Source: Saprospiraceae bacterium
GTDB lineage: Bacteria > Bacteroidota > Bacteroidia > Chitinophagales > Saprospiraceae
NCBI GenBank assembly: GCA_019634045.1
Contig: JAHQWA010000271.1
Span: 1 to 54,383 of the forward strand
Reading direction: 5' to 3'
DNA length: 54,383 bases
Within the stretch, counting starts at the first letter, position 1; every line of letters starts with the position of its first letter. Below the pieces are notes generated by a model. It saw only the letters and a list, made by a program, of their open reading frames with translations, had not been told where the DNA came from and searched no databases. The position numbers and the translations under genes are program-made. This document shows, piece by piece, positions 18,940 to 27,521 of this stretch.

Positions 18940-19884
18940 CTAATTATCAAACGAAAAGGTCAAATTAATCTCGTGAGTAGAACCAAAATATGGGCCTCCT
19001 GAAGTGAAAGAGTAGTCGAAACCATAGCCAAAGCGAATGGTGTTATCGAAGCCGGCATTCTCTCCTAAAGTCACCCCTGTTTCCAGGTGGATCGCCTTGG
19101 CTGTAGAACCACCAGCCCCTATCCACAGCGCGGTAGGTAACTGATAACGCAGATTAAAGTCTGCGTTGACGGGAGCTCCTGGAGTGTACTTCAGCCAGAG
19201 TGAAGGTTCCAAAAAACTATCATCATTCAGGAATTTATAAAAACCTAATTGGCCATAAAAGTGCTGAACTCTTTGCACATCAAAATTTCCGAGTTCATCC
19301 TGAAAACTCAGGTTGAGACCGAAAACTTGTGGCACTGAGACGCCAGCATAAAAGTAATCGCCATCATAGGTAGAAGAGTAGAAGAAAACCCCAAGTCCAA
19401 CGTCCGGATAGATCTGATTTTGATCTTGGCTTCCAATGGCGTCACCAGGATCTCGTAATTTGATCTTATCAGCATCAATTCGGTATTGGACAATACCTGC
19501 CGACAGGGCAAAAGCTAATCCACTATACTCCGGATCGCTTCCTATCACCCCTCCAATCTTTCCATACATTCCGGTAAAACCAGTAGGGCCGGTCTGGTCA
19601 TTGAACAAATGCGCCCCTGCTGTTAGGGTAACGCCGGTCCAATCTGTGTTGACGTAATTTACGCGTACAGTCTGTGTTCTGGGGCCATTGGGAATACCTA
19701 CCCATTGGGATCGGTACGAGGCTCCGAAACTCAAATTGTGACCATAAGCCAGGAAATCCGCTTCCATAGCCGCAGGATTAATGATACTGGCATTTTCTCG
19801 GTATTGCGTGAAAAGGGAAAGCTGCTGTGCCTGAAGGGCAAACGGGAACAATAGTAAAATCGGTAGTAATCGAATTACAGTCAT
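18940..19884 (-). CDS. PorP/SprF-family T9SS outer-membrane protein
   Basis: Type IX secretion membrane protein of the PorP/SprF family, 314 residues from the ATG at 19884 (MTVIRLLPIL). It has a signal peptide ending at LQAQQ, then the family start (LSLFTQYRENASIINPAA), then alternating beta strands with many Gly and aromatic residues to the C-terminal FDN. PorP links T9SS substrates or the PorK/N ring to the outer membrane, and SprF is needed for surface delivery of SprB in gliding bacteria. The 19884 start is chosen over the ATG at 19908 because a TAATTTTG promoter element at 19906-19913 overlaps the latter, and because 19884 shares its leader with the next gene. It lies 114 bases upstream of the cohesin-module substrate and is probably its dedicated partner. 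Confidence 0.9.
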   Translation of the reverse strand: MTVIRLLPILLLFPFALQAQQLSLFTQYRENASIINPAAMEADFLAYGHNLSFGASYRSQWVGIPNGPRTQTVRVNYVNTDWTGVTLTAGAHLFNDQTGPTGFTGMYGKIGGVIGSDPEYSGLAFALSAGIVQYRIDADKIKLRDPGDAIGSQDQNQIYPDVGLGVFFYSSTYDGDYFYAGVSVPQVFGLNLSFQDELGNFDVQRVQHFYGQLGFYKFLNDDSFLEPSLWLKYTPGAPVNADFNLRYQLPTALWIGAGGSTAKAIHLETGVTLGENAGFDNTIRFGYGFDYSFTSGGPYFGSTHEINLTFSFDN

Positions 19885-19894
19885 GGGATATGAT
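19881..19894 (-). repeat. 14-base translation-start sequence (copy 2)
   Basis: Identical to 18822-18835: ATCATATCCCATGA across the ATG at 19884. It supports this start codon. Confidence 0.8.
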
Positions 19895-19905
19895 TTTAAG
19901 CTGCG

Positions 19906-19913
19906 CAAAATTA
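19906..19913 (-). promoter_or_regulatory. -7 promoter element of the PorP/SprF gene
   Basis: The minus strand reads TAATTTTG, an exact TAnnTTTG match 22 bases upstream of the ATG at 19884. This would give a short leader of about 15 bases. No good -33 element is seen. Confidence 0.5.
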
Positions 19914-20408
19914 GTAAAATTTGGCGCGGAAAATTAAAATCCTGGCCAATTCATTTAGCAATACAATTGCAAAAATTAGCCATTCAATAAAATAGATCGT
20001 CGTCGTTCTAAAACGTCTTCAAGGCCTTTTCGTGGAAATTTGAAACCTCCGGGCACGTGTAAAATAAGCCGGAAGAAAAGAGTAGAATGAATCTGGGTAG
20101 TCACCGGTTATTTCTCGTTTACCTGGAGCTGCTATTTATCGCCGGTCGGATCATAACTAGGGATAGACTACATTTTTGTCTTTGAGGTATACCAATATAC
20201 TGTTGGCGATTTTCTATAAATTATTTATCCAGTGCACTTCCGTACACTGGATTTTTAAAACGGTTTCAAAGTTAGTGCTTTGAATTGGTTTGCAAGCTAA
20301 GATCACTCTAGATTTTTCCGTACACGCCTGTTAAATTTAGCGAAAGGTAGGTCTTCGCTAGCATCTGGATGGTTTCTACGGGTAAGCGAAATTCAGGTCT
20401 TGCTATTC
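19914..20408. other. Non-coding spacer with two adjacent hairpins
   Basis: No frame in this interval of about 500 bases resembles a gene. It contains a terminator-like hairpin at 20227-20256 and a second perfect 7-bp hairpin (TTCAAAG/CTTTGAA, 20265-20271 and 20278-20284). Together they may end the upstream permease transcript on the minus strand, or a short plus-strand RNA. Confidence 0.5.
20227..20256 (+). terminator. Orphan terminator-like hairpin
   Basis: A perfect 8-bp stem ATCCAGTG/CACTGGAT (20227-20234, 20245-20252) is followed by a run of five T (20252-20256) on the plus strand. No plus-strand gene precedes it, so it could end an unrecognised small RNA. Confidence 0.45.
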
Positions 20409-21662
20409 CTATTGTTGGCGCATGGCATTCACAGGATCCATTCTGGCTGCTTGCAAGGCGGGAATAAAACCAGAGAATACACCTATGAAAATGGACAAGC
20501 TCACACCTAAGAATACATTACCCATGTCAATATAAAAATCAAAGGAAATCGCGTTGCTCAGAATCTGCATGATCGAAAACACGAGTAGCAAGCCTATAGC
20601 CCCGCCAAGGAGGCAGAGTATAATGGCCTCAATCAGGAACTCTAGCAAAACCATGAAGTTCTTGGCTCCTAGGGCTTTTTTTACCCCTATGATATTGGTG
20701 CGTTCCTTAACCGAAACGAACATGATATTGGATACACTAACCGCTCCGACTATAATGGCGAATACCCCAATTACAATGCCAAGCATATTGAGCACAAAAA
20801 AGAAACTATCCAAGGAACTAGCTACGAGTGAGAGGTCATTCAAGGAAAAATCATCATCCTCCATCGGCTTTAATCGATGATGCCCTCTGAGTAGGCCTGT
20901 AATTTCATCTTTGACATCATCTACCGGAATTTCCTCCTTGGCTTTCAAGGAAACTGTGGTGTCAAATATATACCTGGCCTTGAGATTGGCCAAGCTACGA
21001 CCATTCGTATAAGAAACGAAAATCGCATCGTCAAAATCCAGTGGATTTATCAAATCATCTCCTGCTTTTTCTATCACCCCGATCACCTCGTATTTTTTGC
21101 CCTGGATCTTTACATCTCGACCGATCGGATCAATCTCAGCAAAAAGCTCATCTGCCACATTATGGCCCAAAACAACTTTGTTGGAGCCATAAAAATATTC
21201 GGAAGCCGAAAAATATCTCCCCTTTTCATATTCCACGGCAAACATCTCCTCAAATTCCATGGAAGAAGCAATCAAGACCGCCCTATCCACACTGCTAGAC
21301 TTGAACTTAACCGTACGAAAACCGATTACCGCATGAAAGGAAGTCAGCTGAACCGTATTGGATCTTTCACCAATAAGCTGGTAATCCGAATAGTCTGGAT
21401 TTGGACGCTTTATATAATCCCACCACGAATCTGAGATATCACGCCAGGGCCACTTCTTCACATAAACGATGTCGTTGCCTAGCTTATCGAGACTACCTCT
21501 AATGTTATCCTCTAGCGAATCCACCGCAGATAACACTCCGATAATACAAAAGATACCGATAGAGATGCCTAGCAAGGATAAAAAGGCTCTAAGCTTATTG
21601 CCGCTAAGTTCCTGAAGCGCCTGCAGAATACTCTCACGGATGATCTTTAAAATCGTTCTCAT
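20409..21662 (-). CDS. MacB/FtsX-type ABC transporter permease
   Basis: Membrane subunit of a MacB-like ABC system, 417 residues from the ATG at 21662 (MRTILKIIRESI). One N-terminal helix (about 20-45) is followed by a periplasmic MacB core domain (about 50-270). Three helices at the C-terminus form the FtsX domain, with the typical cytoplasmic segment VKERTNIIGVKKALGAK just after the second helix. Such permeases move lipoproteins, peptides or toxins across the envelope with a separate LolD-type ATPase. No ATPase gene is adjacent. The longer frame to 21728 adds residues without signal character. The gene diverges from queA. Confidence 0.88.
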   Translation of the reverse strand: MRTILKIIRESILQALQELSGNKLRAFLSLLGISIGIFCIIGVLSAVDSLEDNIRGSLDKLGNDIVYVKKWPWRDISDSWWDYIKRPNPDYSDYQLIGERSNTVQLTSFHAVIGFRTVKFKSSSVDRAVLIASSMEFEEMFAVEYEKGRYFSASEYFYGSNKVVLGHNVADELFAEIDPIGRDVKIQGKKYEVIGVIEKAGDDLINPLDFDDAIFVSYTNGRSLANLKARYIFDTTVSLKAKEEIPVDDVKDEITGLLRGHHRLKPMEDDDFSLNDLSLVASSLDSFFFVLNMLGIVIGVFAIIVGAVSVSNIMFVSVKERTNIIGVKKALGAKNFMVLLEFLIEAIILCLLGGAIGLLLVFSIMQILSNAISFDFYIDMGNVFLGVSLSIFIGVFSGFIPALQAARMDPVNAMRQQ

Positions 21663-21863
21663 AAAATAAGGGTGATATTGAAAAACTTTAGCTGCCGGCA
21701 ATACGTTGAAATTGGTATATTCCGGCACACGCTAATGTAACAGTAGGATTTTGCGGAGCGTAATCCTTTCGATAAATAATCACATTTTATCTGCCAATGA
21801 CTCATTTATAGAGTAGATATGGGATTAAGATCCCCCGGCACTTCAATTTCCTACCAATATTGT

Positions 21864-21871
21864 TATCTTTG
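21864..21871 (+). promoter_or_regulatory. -7 promoter element of queA
   Basis: TATCTTTG, an exact TAnnTTTG match 27 bases before the queA ATG at 21899. It implies a leader of about 20 bases and rules out the in-frame ATG at 21860, which would lie inside the promoter. Confidence 0.6.
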
Positions 21872-21898
21872 CCGACAATTTTTTCGAAAACATTTACA

Positions 21899-22963
21899 AT
21901 GAGGACAAAGCTGTCACACTTTGCGTTCGACTTACCTAAGGAATTAATCGCGCAAGAACCAACCGAAGCTAGAGATGAATCCCGATTGATGGTAATCCAC
22001 CGAGATACCGGGAAAATTGAGCACAAAATATTTAAAGATATCTTGCATTTCTTCGACGAAGGTGATGTGATGATCTTTAATAATACCAAAGTATTTCCTG
22101 CTCGCTTGTACGGCAGAAAAGAAAAGACCGGTGCTAAGATTGAAGTGTTCTTGTTAAGGGAACTCAATAATGAAGCTCGACTTTGGGATGTTTTGGTTGA
22201 TCCTGCACGAAAGATCAGAGTAGGCAACAAACTCTACTTCAGCGATGAAAATGACCACGATGTCTTAGTGGCTGAGGTAGTAGACAATACCACTTCACGA
22301 GGTAGGACGATCCGCTTTCTGTATGACGGAACAGATGAAGAATTTCAAAAGGAATTGAATTTCTTGGGGAATACTCCATTGCCAAAATATATCGATCGCC
22401 CGGTTTCTCCGCTAGATAAGGAGCGGTATCAGACCGTTTACGCTAAGGAAATTGGTGCAGTTGCTGCCCCAACGGCTGGCTTGCATTTCAGTAGAGAATT
22501 GCTGAAGAGACTAGAGATTAAAGGGATTGATTTTGCCGAATTGACTTTGCACGTTGGACTAGGGACTTTCCGCAGCATTGATGTTGAAGATTTATCTAAA
22601 CATAAGATGGATGCTGAATATTTCCGCGTAACCGATGGTTCAGTGCAAACGGTCAATAGAGCGACCGAAACGAAACACAAGGTATGTGCGGTTGGAACAA
22701 CCTCTATGCGAGCTATAGAATCTGCGGTTTCAGCAGAGGGCCTCTTGAAGCAAGCTGAAGGATGGACAAATAAATTTATCTATCCTCCCTACAAGTTCCA
22801 TATAGCGGATGCCATGGTTACTAATTTCCACTTACCAAAGTCCAGCTTATTGATCATGATCTGTGCGTTTGGTGGATTCGATTTGATAATGGAAGCTTAC
22901 CAACAAGCCATTAAAGAGAAGTATCGCTTCTTTAGTTATGGTGATGCAATGTTGATTCTGTAG
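21899..22963 (+). CDS. queA: S-adenosylmethionine:tRNA ribosyltransferase-isomerase
   Basis: QueA transfers and isomerises the ribose part of S-adenosylmethionine onto 7-aminomethyl-7-deazaguanine in tRNA. This makes epoxyqueuosine at the wobble position of tRNAs with GUN anticodons. The 354-residue length is normal for the family. It starts [13 protein letters not shown], followed by LIAQEP near residue 20. Other family blocks are [13 protein letters not shown], the PTAGLHFS segment, [27 protein letters not shown], and the C-terminal [15 protein letters not shown]. The promoter and a strong terminator bracket it as a single-gene transcript. No other queuosine gene is in the window. Confidence 0.96.
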   Translation: MRTKLSHFAFDLPKELIAQEPTEARDESRLMVIHRDTGKIEHKIFKDILHFFDEGDVMIFNNTKVFPARLYGRKEKTGAKIEVFLLRELNNEARLWDVLVDPARKIRVGNKLYFSDENDHDVLVAEVVDNTTSRGRTIRFLYDGTDEEFQKELNFLGNTPLPKYIDRPVSPLDKERYQTVYAKEIGAVAAPTAGLHFSRELLKRLEIKGIDFAELTLHVGLGTFRSIDVEDLSKHKMDAEYFRVTDGSVQTVNRATETKHKVCAVGTTSMRAIESAVSAEGLLKQAEGWTNKFIYPPYKFHIADAMVTNFHLPKSSLLIMICAFGGFDLIMEAYQQAIKEKYRFFSYGDAMLIL

Positions 22964-22998
22964 GTCTTTTTTGGACTATACATAATAAACGTGGGGAA

Positions 22999-23041
22999 GA
23001 AAGCGTATCTTAAATTTAGAAGATACGCTTTCTTTGTTTTG
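22999..23041 (+). terminator. Terminator of queA
   Basis: Perfect 13-bp arms (22999-23011 and 23020-23032) with an 8-base loop are followed by TTTGTTTTG. It lies 36 bases after the queA stop. Confidence 0.88.
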
Positions 23042-23148
23042 TAAAGAGGCTGTCTGATCGATATCCCAAATAAGAGCTTAAAATCCATAGCGCCGCGCAG
23101 ACTTAAATGCGAGGTGAGCTTAGAGAAGCAGAAAACTCTGATAGACTC

Positions 23149-24330
23149 ATGAAATTGCGACTCCTTTTACTATTGTTCTGTTGTACTATGCTGCTAGGTA
23201 AAGGGTATGCCACGGCCACGCAGACCTTATCCCTTTCCATCGATTACTTTTCAGAGCAGATAGACGTACAGTATCACAGCTCAATGCTGATCCCTCAACA
23301 GGTGAGCATCTCCGAGAAAAGTATGGTCAGCTTCTACAAAAGTTTGGAAAAAACGAACTACCAAGTTCTGCTGGAATCCATCCGGCAGAAAAAGGAGCAG
23401 TTTTATTTGAATGACTGGTTGACCTATACGCTGCTAAACAAAGCCCTAAATTCTATTTTTGATCAGCGACAGCTTACTCGTAAAAAACTTACCTGCTGGT
23501 TTTTACTGTCTAAGTTGGGGTTCGATACCCGTTTGACTTACCTTGATCGAGATGTAAATATTTACGCTTATTCTCGAGATGAGGTATTTGAGGTGCCTAT
23601 GATAGAGGACAAGGGAAGAAAGTTTGTGAATTTGACCGGAATCCGCGAAAAGGCCAAAATGAATAAGCCTCTATATCTGCTGAATTTTATCGCGAATCCA
23701 AAGGGTACATCCTTTTCTTTCTATTTGGATGAATTACCTCGGCTAAGCCCTGAGCTTGTAGAGCAGAAATATTTATTCCCATACCGGGATAGCACATACC
23801 AGTTGACTATCAAGGCTGACAAAACAATCCGCGACATTATGTTGGCCTATCCGATCTTTGCGGAGGATAAATATCTAGAGGTTCCCTTTTCCAAAGCGCT
23901 GTCCAATTCCCTACTACCCCAGTTGGAAGAATTACTGCTGAATCGTTCTGAAAAAGAAAAGTTAGAACTTTTGGCGGCATTTACTCGTTCTTCTTTTGAC
24001 TACCGAGAGGACAAGAAGGTATTTGGAAAAAGTAAACCCATGATCGCCGACGAACTCTTCCACTACCCTTACTCCGATTGTGAAGATCGTTCGGCTCTAT
24101 ACTATAGCCTAGTTAAACAACTTGTCGACTTGCCCATGGTCATCGTCGCCTTTTCGGACCACCTCACTGTAGGTGTCGCCACACAAGAGCTAAAGGGTAC
24201 GGCAATTTCCTATAGAGGCAAAAAATATTACATCTGTGATCCCACTGGGCCTGCCAATTCGTCAGTAGTCGGAGAATTTCCACAAGGATACGAACGAAAG
24301 TCATTTCATATTATTGGCAGCTATAAATAA
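23149..24330 (+). CDS. Exported transglutaminase-like protein
   Basis: Putative periplasmic or outer-membrane-facing protein of 393 residues, started at the ATG at 23149 (MKLRLLLLLFCC), which opens a signal peptide. The longer frame to 23107 adds 14 charged residues. Near the C-terminus the order Cys-His-Asp typical of a transglutaminase/cysteine-protease core is visible: C311 in YSDCEDRSALYY, H338 in SDHLTVGVA and D364 in YYICDPTG. The preceding helix-rich region (about 250-310) fits the fold. Known relatives act as peptidases, amidases or transamidases, and some are inactive. The first 240 residues match no family I can name. It follows queA but is separated from it by a strong terminator, so it has its own promoter. 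Confidence 0.7.
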   Translation: MKLRLLLLLFCCTMLLGKGYATATQTLSLSIDYFSEQIDVQYHSSMLIPQQVSISEKSMVSFYKSLEKTNYQVLLESIRQKKEQFYLNDWLTYTLLNKALNSIFDQRQLTRKKLTCWFLLSKLGFDTRLTYLDRDVNIYAYSRDEVFEVPMIEDKGRKFVNLTGIREKAKMNKPLYLLNFIANPKGTSFSFYLDELPRLSPELVEQKYLFPYRDSTYQLTIKADKTIRDIMLAYPIFAEDKYLEVPFSKALSNSLLPQLEELLLNRSEKEKLELLAAFTRSSFDYREDKKVFGKSKPMIADELFHYPYSDCEDRSALYYSLVKQLVDLPMVIVAFSDHLTVGVATQELKGTAISYRGKKYYICDPTGPANSSVVGEFPQGYERKSFHIIGSYK

Positions 24331-24436
24331 CTAATTTACAACAACTTAGGCTTCAAATTTCGAACATAAATCAACGAACAATTGCTTGTGGCTTGACTTT
24401 TGTATAGCTGAATTTTATAAAAGCGCAGAAAGAGTA

Positions 24437-24467
24437 TTGACTTAGTTGATGCAATTCTTTACATTTG
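24437..24467 (+). promoter_or_regulatory. Bacteroidota promoter upstream of the DUF2795-type gene
   Basis: TTG (24437-24439), 20 bases, then TACATTTG (24460-24467) match the TTTG/TTG-N19-21-TAnnTTTG pattern. The start codon at 24602 lies about 130 bases further on, giving a long A+T-rich leader. Confidence 0.6.
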
Positions 24468-24601
24468 CCCGAAATTAATCGAGACATATTTCTGCGAAAA
24501 AATTTCTTTATTCAGGTACTTTGAAGAATTTTTGAGAACCCCTTTTAGGTTTTAGAGAATTTTGTAACCAAAGCGTAAAAATTTTAATTATTTAGTTTCG
24601 T

Positions 24602-24823
24602 ATGTATTGGACACTTGAACTTGCTTACCATCTGGAGGATGCCCCTTGGCCAGCTACCCGAGATGAGTTAATTGATTATGCGATCAGATCGGGCGCACCC
24701 TTGGAAGTCATCGAAAATCTCCAAGAGATGGAAGACGAAGGGGAGATTTATGAGAGCATGGAAGATATCTGGCCGGATTATCCCCGGAAGGATGACTTCC
24801 TCTTCAATGAAGATGAATACTGA
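24602..24823 (+). CDS. Small acidic DUF2795-type protein
   Basis: A 73-residue acidic protein (MYWTLELAYHLEDAPWPATR). The segment WPATRDELIDYAIRSGAP, followed by VIENLQEMEDEGEIYESMEDIWPDYP, matches the short DUF2795-like proteins that recur in Bacteroidota chromosomes. Their function is unknown. It has no signal peptide or membrane segment, so it is cytoplasmic. It has its own promoter (24437-24467) and terminator (24825-24847), hence a single-gene unit with a long leader. The identification rests on recalled family appearance. Confidence 0.78.
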   Translation: MYWTLELAYHLEDAPWPATRDELIDYAIRSGAPLEVIENLQEMEDEGEIYESMEDIWPDYPRKDDFLFNEDEY

Positions 24824-24824
24824 C

Positions 24825-24847
24825 TTGGGGGGTACGCCCCCAAATTT
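24825..24847 (+). terminator. Terminator of the DUF2795-type gene
   Basis: A perfect 7-bp stem TTGGGGG/CCCCCAA (24825-24831, 24837-24843) with a 5-base loop is followed by ATTT. The stem is strong and the U tract is short. It begins two bases after the stop codon. Confidence 0.6.
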
Positions 24848-24856
24848 CATATAGGG

Positions 24857-24972
24857 TCATCCCGGATAAAGAATCAGGATACAGTTAAAAGATAGCCTAA
24901 GAGATAGCAAAACTAAGAGTCTATCTAAAAGTCATCACCTCTCTTTTCACTGTGTTCCCTTATCCGGGATGA
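24857..24972. repeat. 116-base nested imperfect palindrome
   Basis: The outer 13-bp arms are perfect inverted repeats: TCATCCCGGATAA at 24857-24869 and its complement at 24960-24972. Inside, 24881-24892 pairs with 24942-24953 with a single mismatch (ACAGTTAAAAGA against TCTTTTCACTGT). At the centre AGATAG (24902-24907) pairs with CTATCT (24921-24926). The whole could fold as one long hairpin in DNA or RNA. It encodes no convincing protein. It could be a MITE-like element or a structured RNA; no flanking target duplication is obvious. Confidence 0.7.
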
Positions 24973-25094
24973 TTTTCTTTTGCGCTCCACTCAGCTTTAA
25001 TACAAGCTTCTACCTTCCGTACTTCCTCAACCTTCTTTTCTACTAGCTTTACACAAAACTTCATTTTTTTGGTTTTTAGCCAATTTGTGACATG

Positions 25095-25198
25095 ATAATT
25101 TGGACAGATATTATATTTTATCCATATTAGTTGAAACTTATGTCGTTCAATTTCAGTAGTGAATGAACAAGGATTCAACTCAGACGTGTCCAAATTAT
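25095..25198. repeat. 104-base nested palindrome abutting the start of the 503-residue protein gene
   Basis: Perfect 12-bp arms ATAATTTGGACA (25095-25106) and TGTCCAAATTAT (25187-25198) enclose AGTTGAA/TTCAACT (25129-25135, 25174-25180), GTTCA/TGAAC (25145-25149, 25164-25168) and TTCA/TGAA around the loop GTAG (25152-25163). The last arm ends five bases before the ATG at 25204. If transcribed it would form a folded 5' leader that could hold the start codon region, so it is a candidate cis-regulatory RNA or a binding site for a dimeric protein. Confidence 0.65.
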
Positions 25199-25203
25199 AG
25201 TCC

Positions 25204-26715
25204 ATGAAAAACCTACTAGAGATCATCAAGATCGTCACCAAAAAAAGAGTTAAGAAAATTGAGATCTTCGATGACCAAGCCCTAAAAAACAAAACCGGCA
25301 AATTCAACGAATTTTACGAGGCCCTTTCCGCCGGTCGACTCAGAAACGATCGGGACGCGGCCACCCTCTTGTACAACTGTAGCCCCCAGGATCCGAAATA
25401 CCGGCAACTCAAATCGCGGTTTCGCAAGCGCCTGCTGAATACCATTTTCTTTCTCGATATCAACAAGCCCTCTTCCGGGACCTATAATCGGGCCTACTTC
25501 AACTGCAACAAAGAGTGGGCCATGGTGAAGATCCTACTTCATTACGGGGCCACCCAAACCGCCACCTCTATGGCTCGGCATATCCTAACGACAGCACAGA
25601 AGTATCACTTTTCTGATCTAATTGTCAATTGCGGTAGAATACTTCGACAGCATGCCGCTGATACTGGCGAAAACAAGGATTTTCAGCAGTACAACAAAAT
25701 GATTAAGGAATTTGAGCCCATTCTGAAGGCTGAATTGGATTCGGAAGAACTGTATCAAACTGTAATCTTAGACTATCAAAAAGCACTGACGAAAAAGAAC
25801 CCACTAAAAGCGGAAATTGAAGGGATTTCTGATCAATTGATCACCTTATCTGAACGCTATAATTCGCCAGTAATCTTTTATAACCTTTACCTAGTTTGGG
25901 CCATCCGCTACGAACTGACCAAGGATTTTGATACTATGCTTTTGGTGTGCAACGAAGCGGAGCAATACATGGATGACCATCCTAACTTCTATCAGGAGGA
26001 GAAGCTCATTGCTATCCAAAACAAGAAGATGTCCGCCTATCTACACAAACAGGATTATAGAAAGGGCAAAGTAAATGCCGAGAAATGCCTCAACCGGTTT
26101 CCGGATGGTAGCCAACCCTGGTTCAACTTTATGGAGTTCTATCTGCTGTTAGCTCTACATACAGAAAACTATATCAATGCCCTGGCTATACTTAACCAGG
26201 CTACCCATCACAGTGGCTTAAAGAAACTCGACCAACCTACTCGAGAAAAATGGGCAATTTATGCAGGCTACGTAGGCTTCTTTGCTTCCATTCAAGGCTT
26301 TGGTGCAGCGGTGCAGGTGAAGGCCAGCAGTCGCATCTTCAAGCCTTCTCGATACTTTTCGACGCCAGAGTCTTACCCCAAAAGCCATCGCAATTATGCT
26401 ATACTTTTATTAATCTTAGAAGTATTAGAACTGGCCAACAAAAAAAGCACCTTGGATCTGGACGATCGCCTGGAGAAACTGAAGCAATTCGCCCTCCGGC
26501 AATTAAACAAAGAAGAACATTTTCGTCCCATTCAGTTTATCCGCTTATTGCAACAGCTCAAAAAAGCGGAATACGAAGTGGAACAAATCAAAAACACGGA
26601 AAAATATCTCGCCGCCCTACAGGAACAGCCTTTCTTTTACCGGGGCGCAATCTCGGAATTAGAGATCATACCCTATGAAAAATTATGGGAAATCGTTTTG
26701 CAAGAGTTTAAATAA
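25204..26715 (+). CDS. 503-residue helical protein of unknown function
   Basis: I do not recognise a named family. The protein has no signal peptide or membrane helix and is rich in Lys, Leu, Glu and Gln. It reads as a chain of amphipathic helices in pairs of about 35-40 residues (for example 230-270, 290-330 and 345-385), like TPR or similar helical-repeat proteins. The N-terminus is basic ([20 protein letters not shown]), and a motif of [14 protein letters not shown] follows near residue 75. Repeat-helix proteins usually bind other proteins or nucleic acid; that is inference. The ATG at 25204 directly follows the 104-base palindrome. Cytidylate kinase lies 80 bases downstream on the same strand, with no terminator between. 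Confidence 0.8.
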   Translation: MKNLLEIIKIVTKKRVKKIEIFDDQALKNKTGKFNEFYEALSAGRLRNDRDAATLLYNCSPQDPKYRQLKSRFRKRLLNTIFFLDINKPSSGTYNRAYFNCNKEWAMVKILLHYGATQTATSMARHILTTAQKYHFSDLIVNCGRILRQHAADTGENKDFQQYNKMIKEFEPILKAELDSEELYQTVILDYQKALTKKNPLKAEIEGISDQLITLSERYNSPVIFYNLYLVWAIRYELTKDFDTMLLVCNEAEQYMDDHPNFYQEEKLIAIQNKKMSAYLHKQDYRKGKVNAEKCLNRFPDGSQPWFNFMEFYLLLALHTENYINALAILNQATHHSGLKKLDQPTREKWAIYAGYVGFFASIQGFGAAVQVKASSRIFKPSRYFSTPESYPKSHRNYAILLLILEVLELANKKSTLDLDDRLEKLKQFALRQLNKEEHFRPIQFIRLLQQLKKAEYEVEQIKNTEKYLAALQEQPFFYRGAISELEIIPYEKLWEIVLQEFK

Positions 26716-26795
26716 ATCCACCACAGAAAATCGCAACTCTTTTTCGCTTTTTCAGTAGGTATACCTATATATTTACCCCTCAAAATGTTGAATCT

Positions 26796-27479
26796 GTGAA
26801 AAAAATCATAATCGCTATTGATGGCTTCTCATCCTGTGGAAAAAGTACGCTGGCGAAGGCCCTAGCAAAAGCCTTAAACTATGGCTTTGTAGACTCTGGC
26901 GCCATGTATCGGGCAGTGACCCTTTTCTTAATTGAAAACAGGATATCGGTACAAAACATTGCCGCCATAGAGCAAGCCCTAAACGAGATTCAGATTCGTT
27001 TTCAAGCCGGATCGACAGGTAATCGAACTTATCTCAATGGAGTGGATGTGGAAGATAAAATCCGAAGCATGCAAGTTTCTGAATTAGTGAGTCCCGTGGC
27101 CGCCATTCCGATCGTTCGCAGAGCTATGGTGCGGCAGCAACAGGAAATGGGAACAGAAAAAGGGATAGTGATGGATGGTCGAGATATCGGAACCGTCGTA
27201 TTTCCCGATGCCGAATTAAAGATTTTTGTAACTGCTGATCCCGAAGTCAGAGCACACCGCAGGTTCTTAGAACTTCAGCAAAAAGGCCAAGAAGTTGCCC
27301 TAGAAGAAGTTAGAAATAATCTTTCAGAAAGAGACCACATTGACTCCACGCGGGCAGACAGTCCCTTAAAACAAGCCGAGGATGCCTTAGTGCTCGATAA
27401 TACCGACCTCAATCAAGAAGAACAATTACAAGTTGCCCTGGACTGGGCCCAGGAACGAATCCAAGCGCAAGTCTTATAG
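26796..27479 (+). CDS. cmk: Cytidylate kinase
   Basis: Phosphorylates CMP and dCMP with ATP to the diphosphates in pyrimidine nucleotide recycling; cytoplasmic. The 227-residue length is normal. Visible motifs are the P-loop GFSSCGKST (residues 10-18), [12 protein letters not shown] in the CMP-binding region, [22 protein letters not shown], and the lid segment [14 protein letters not shown]. The start codon is GTG at 26796. The ATG 11 bases upstream is out of frame and stops after four codons. A small lipoprotein gene follows 42 bases after the stop. Confidence 0.95.
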   Translation: MKKIIIAIDGFSSCGKSTLAKALAKALNYGFVDSGAMYRAVTLFLIENRISVQNIAAIEQALNEIQIRFQAGSTGNRTYLNGVDVEDKIRSMQVSELVSPVAAIPIVRRAMVRQQQEMGTEKGIVMDGRDIGTVVFPDAELKIFVTADPEVRAHRRFLELQQKGQEVALEEVRNNLSERDHIDSTRADSPLKQAEDALVLDNTDLNQEEQLQVALDWAQERIQAQVL

Positions 27480-27521
27480 GGAGATTTGGTAAAATTAAGG
27501 CCAAATACTACCTTCACCTTC

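Noticed and set aside
24960..25307. Minus-strand frame of 115 codons over the palindromic spacer
   Set aside because: It overlaps the start of the 503-residue gene, its stop falls inside a palindrome arm, and its composition shows no domain; the pairing explains the region better.
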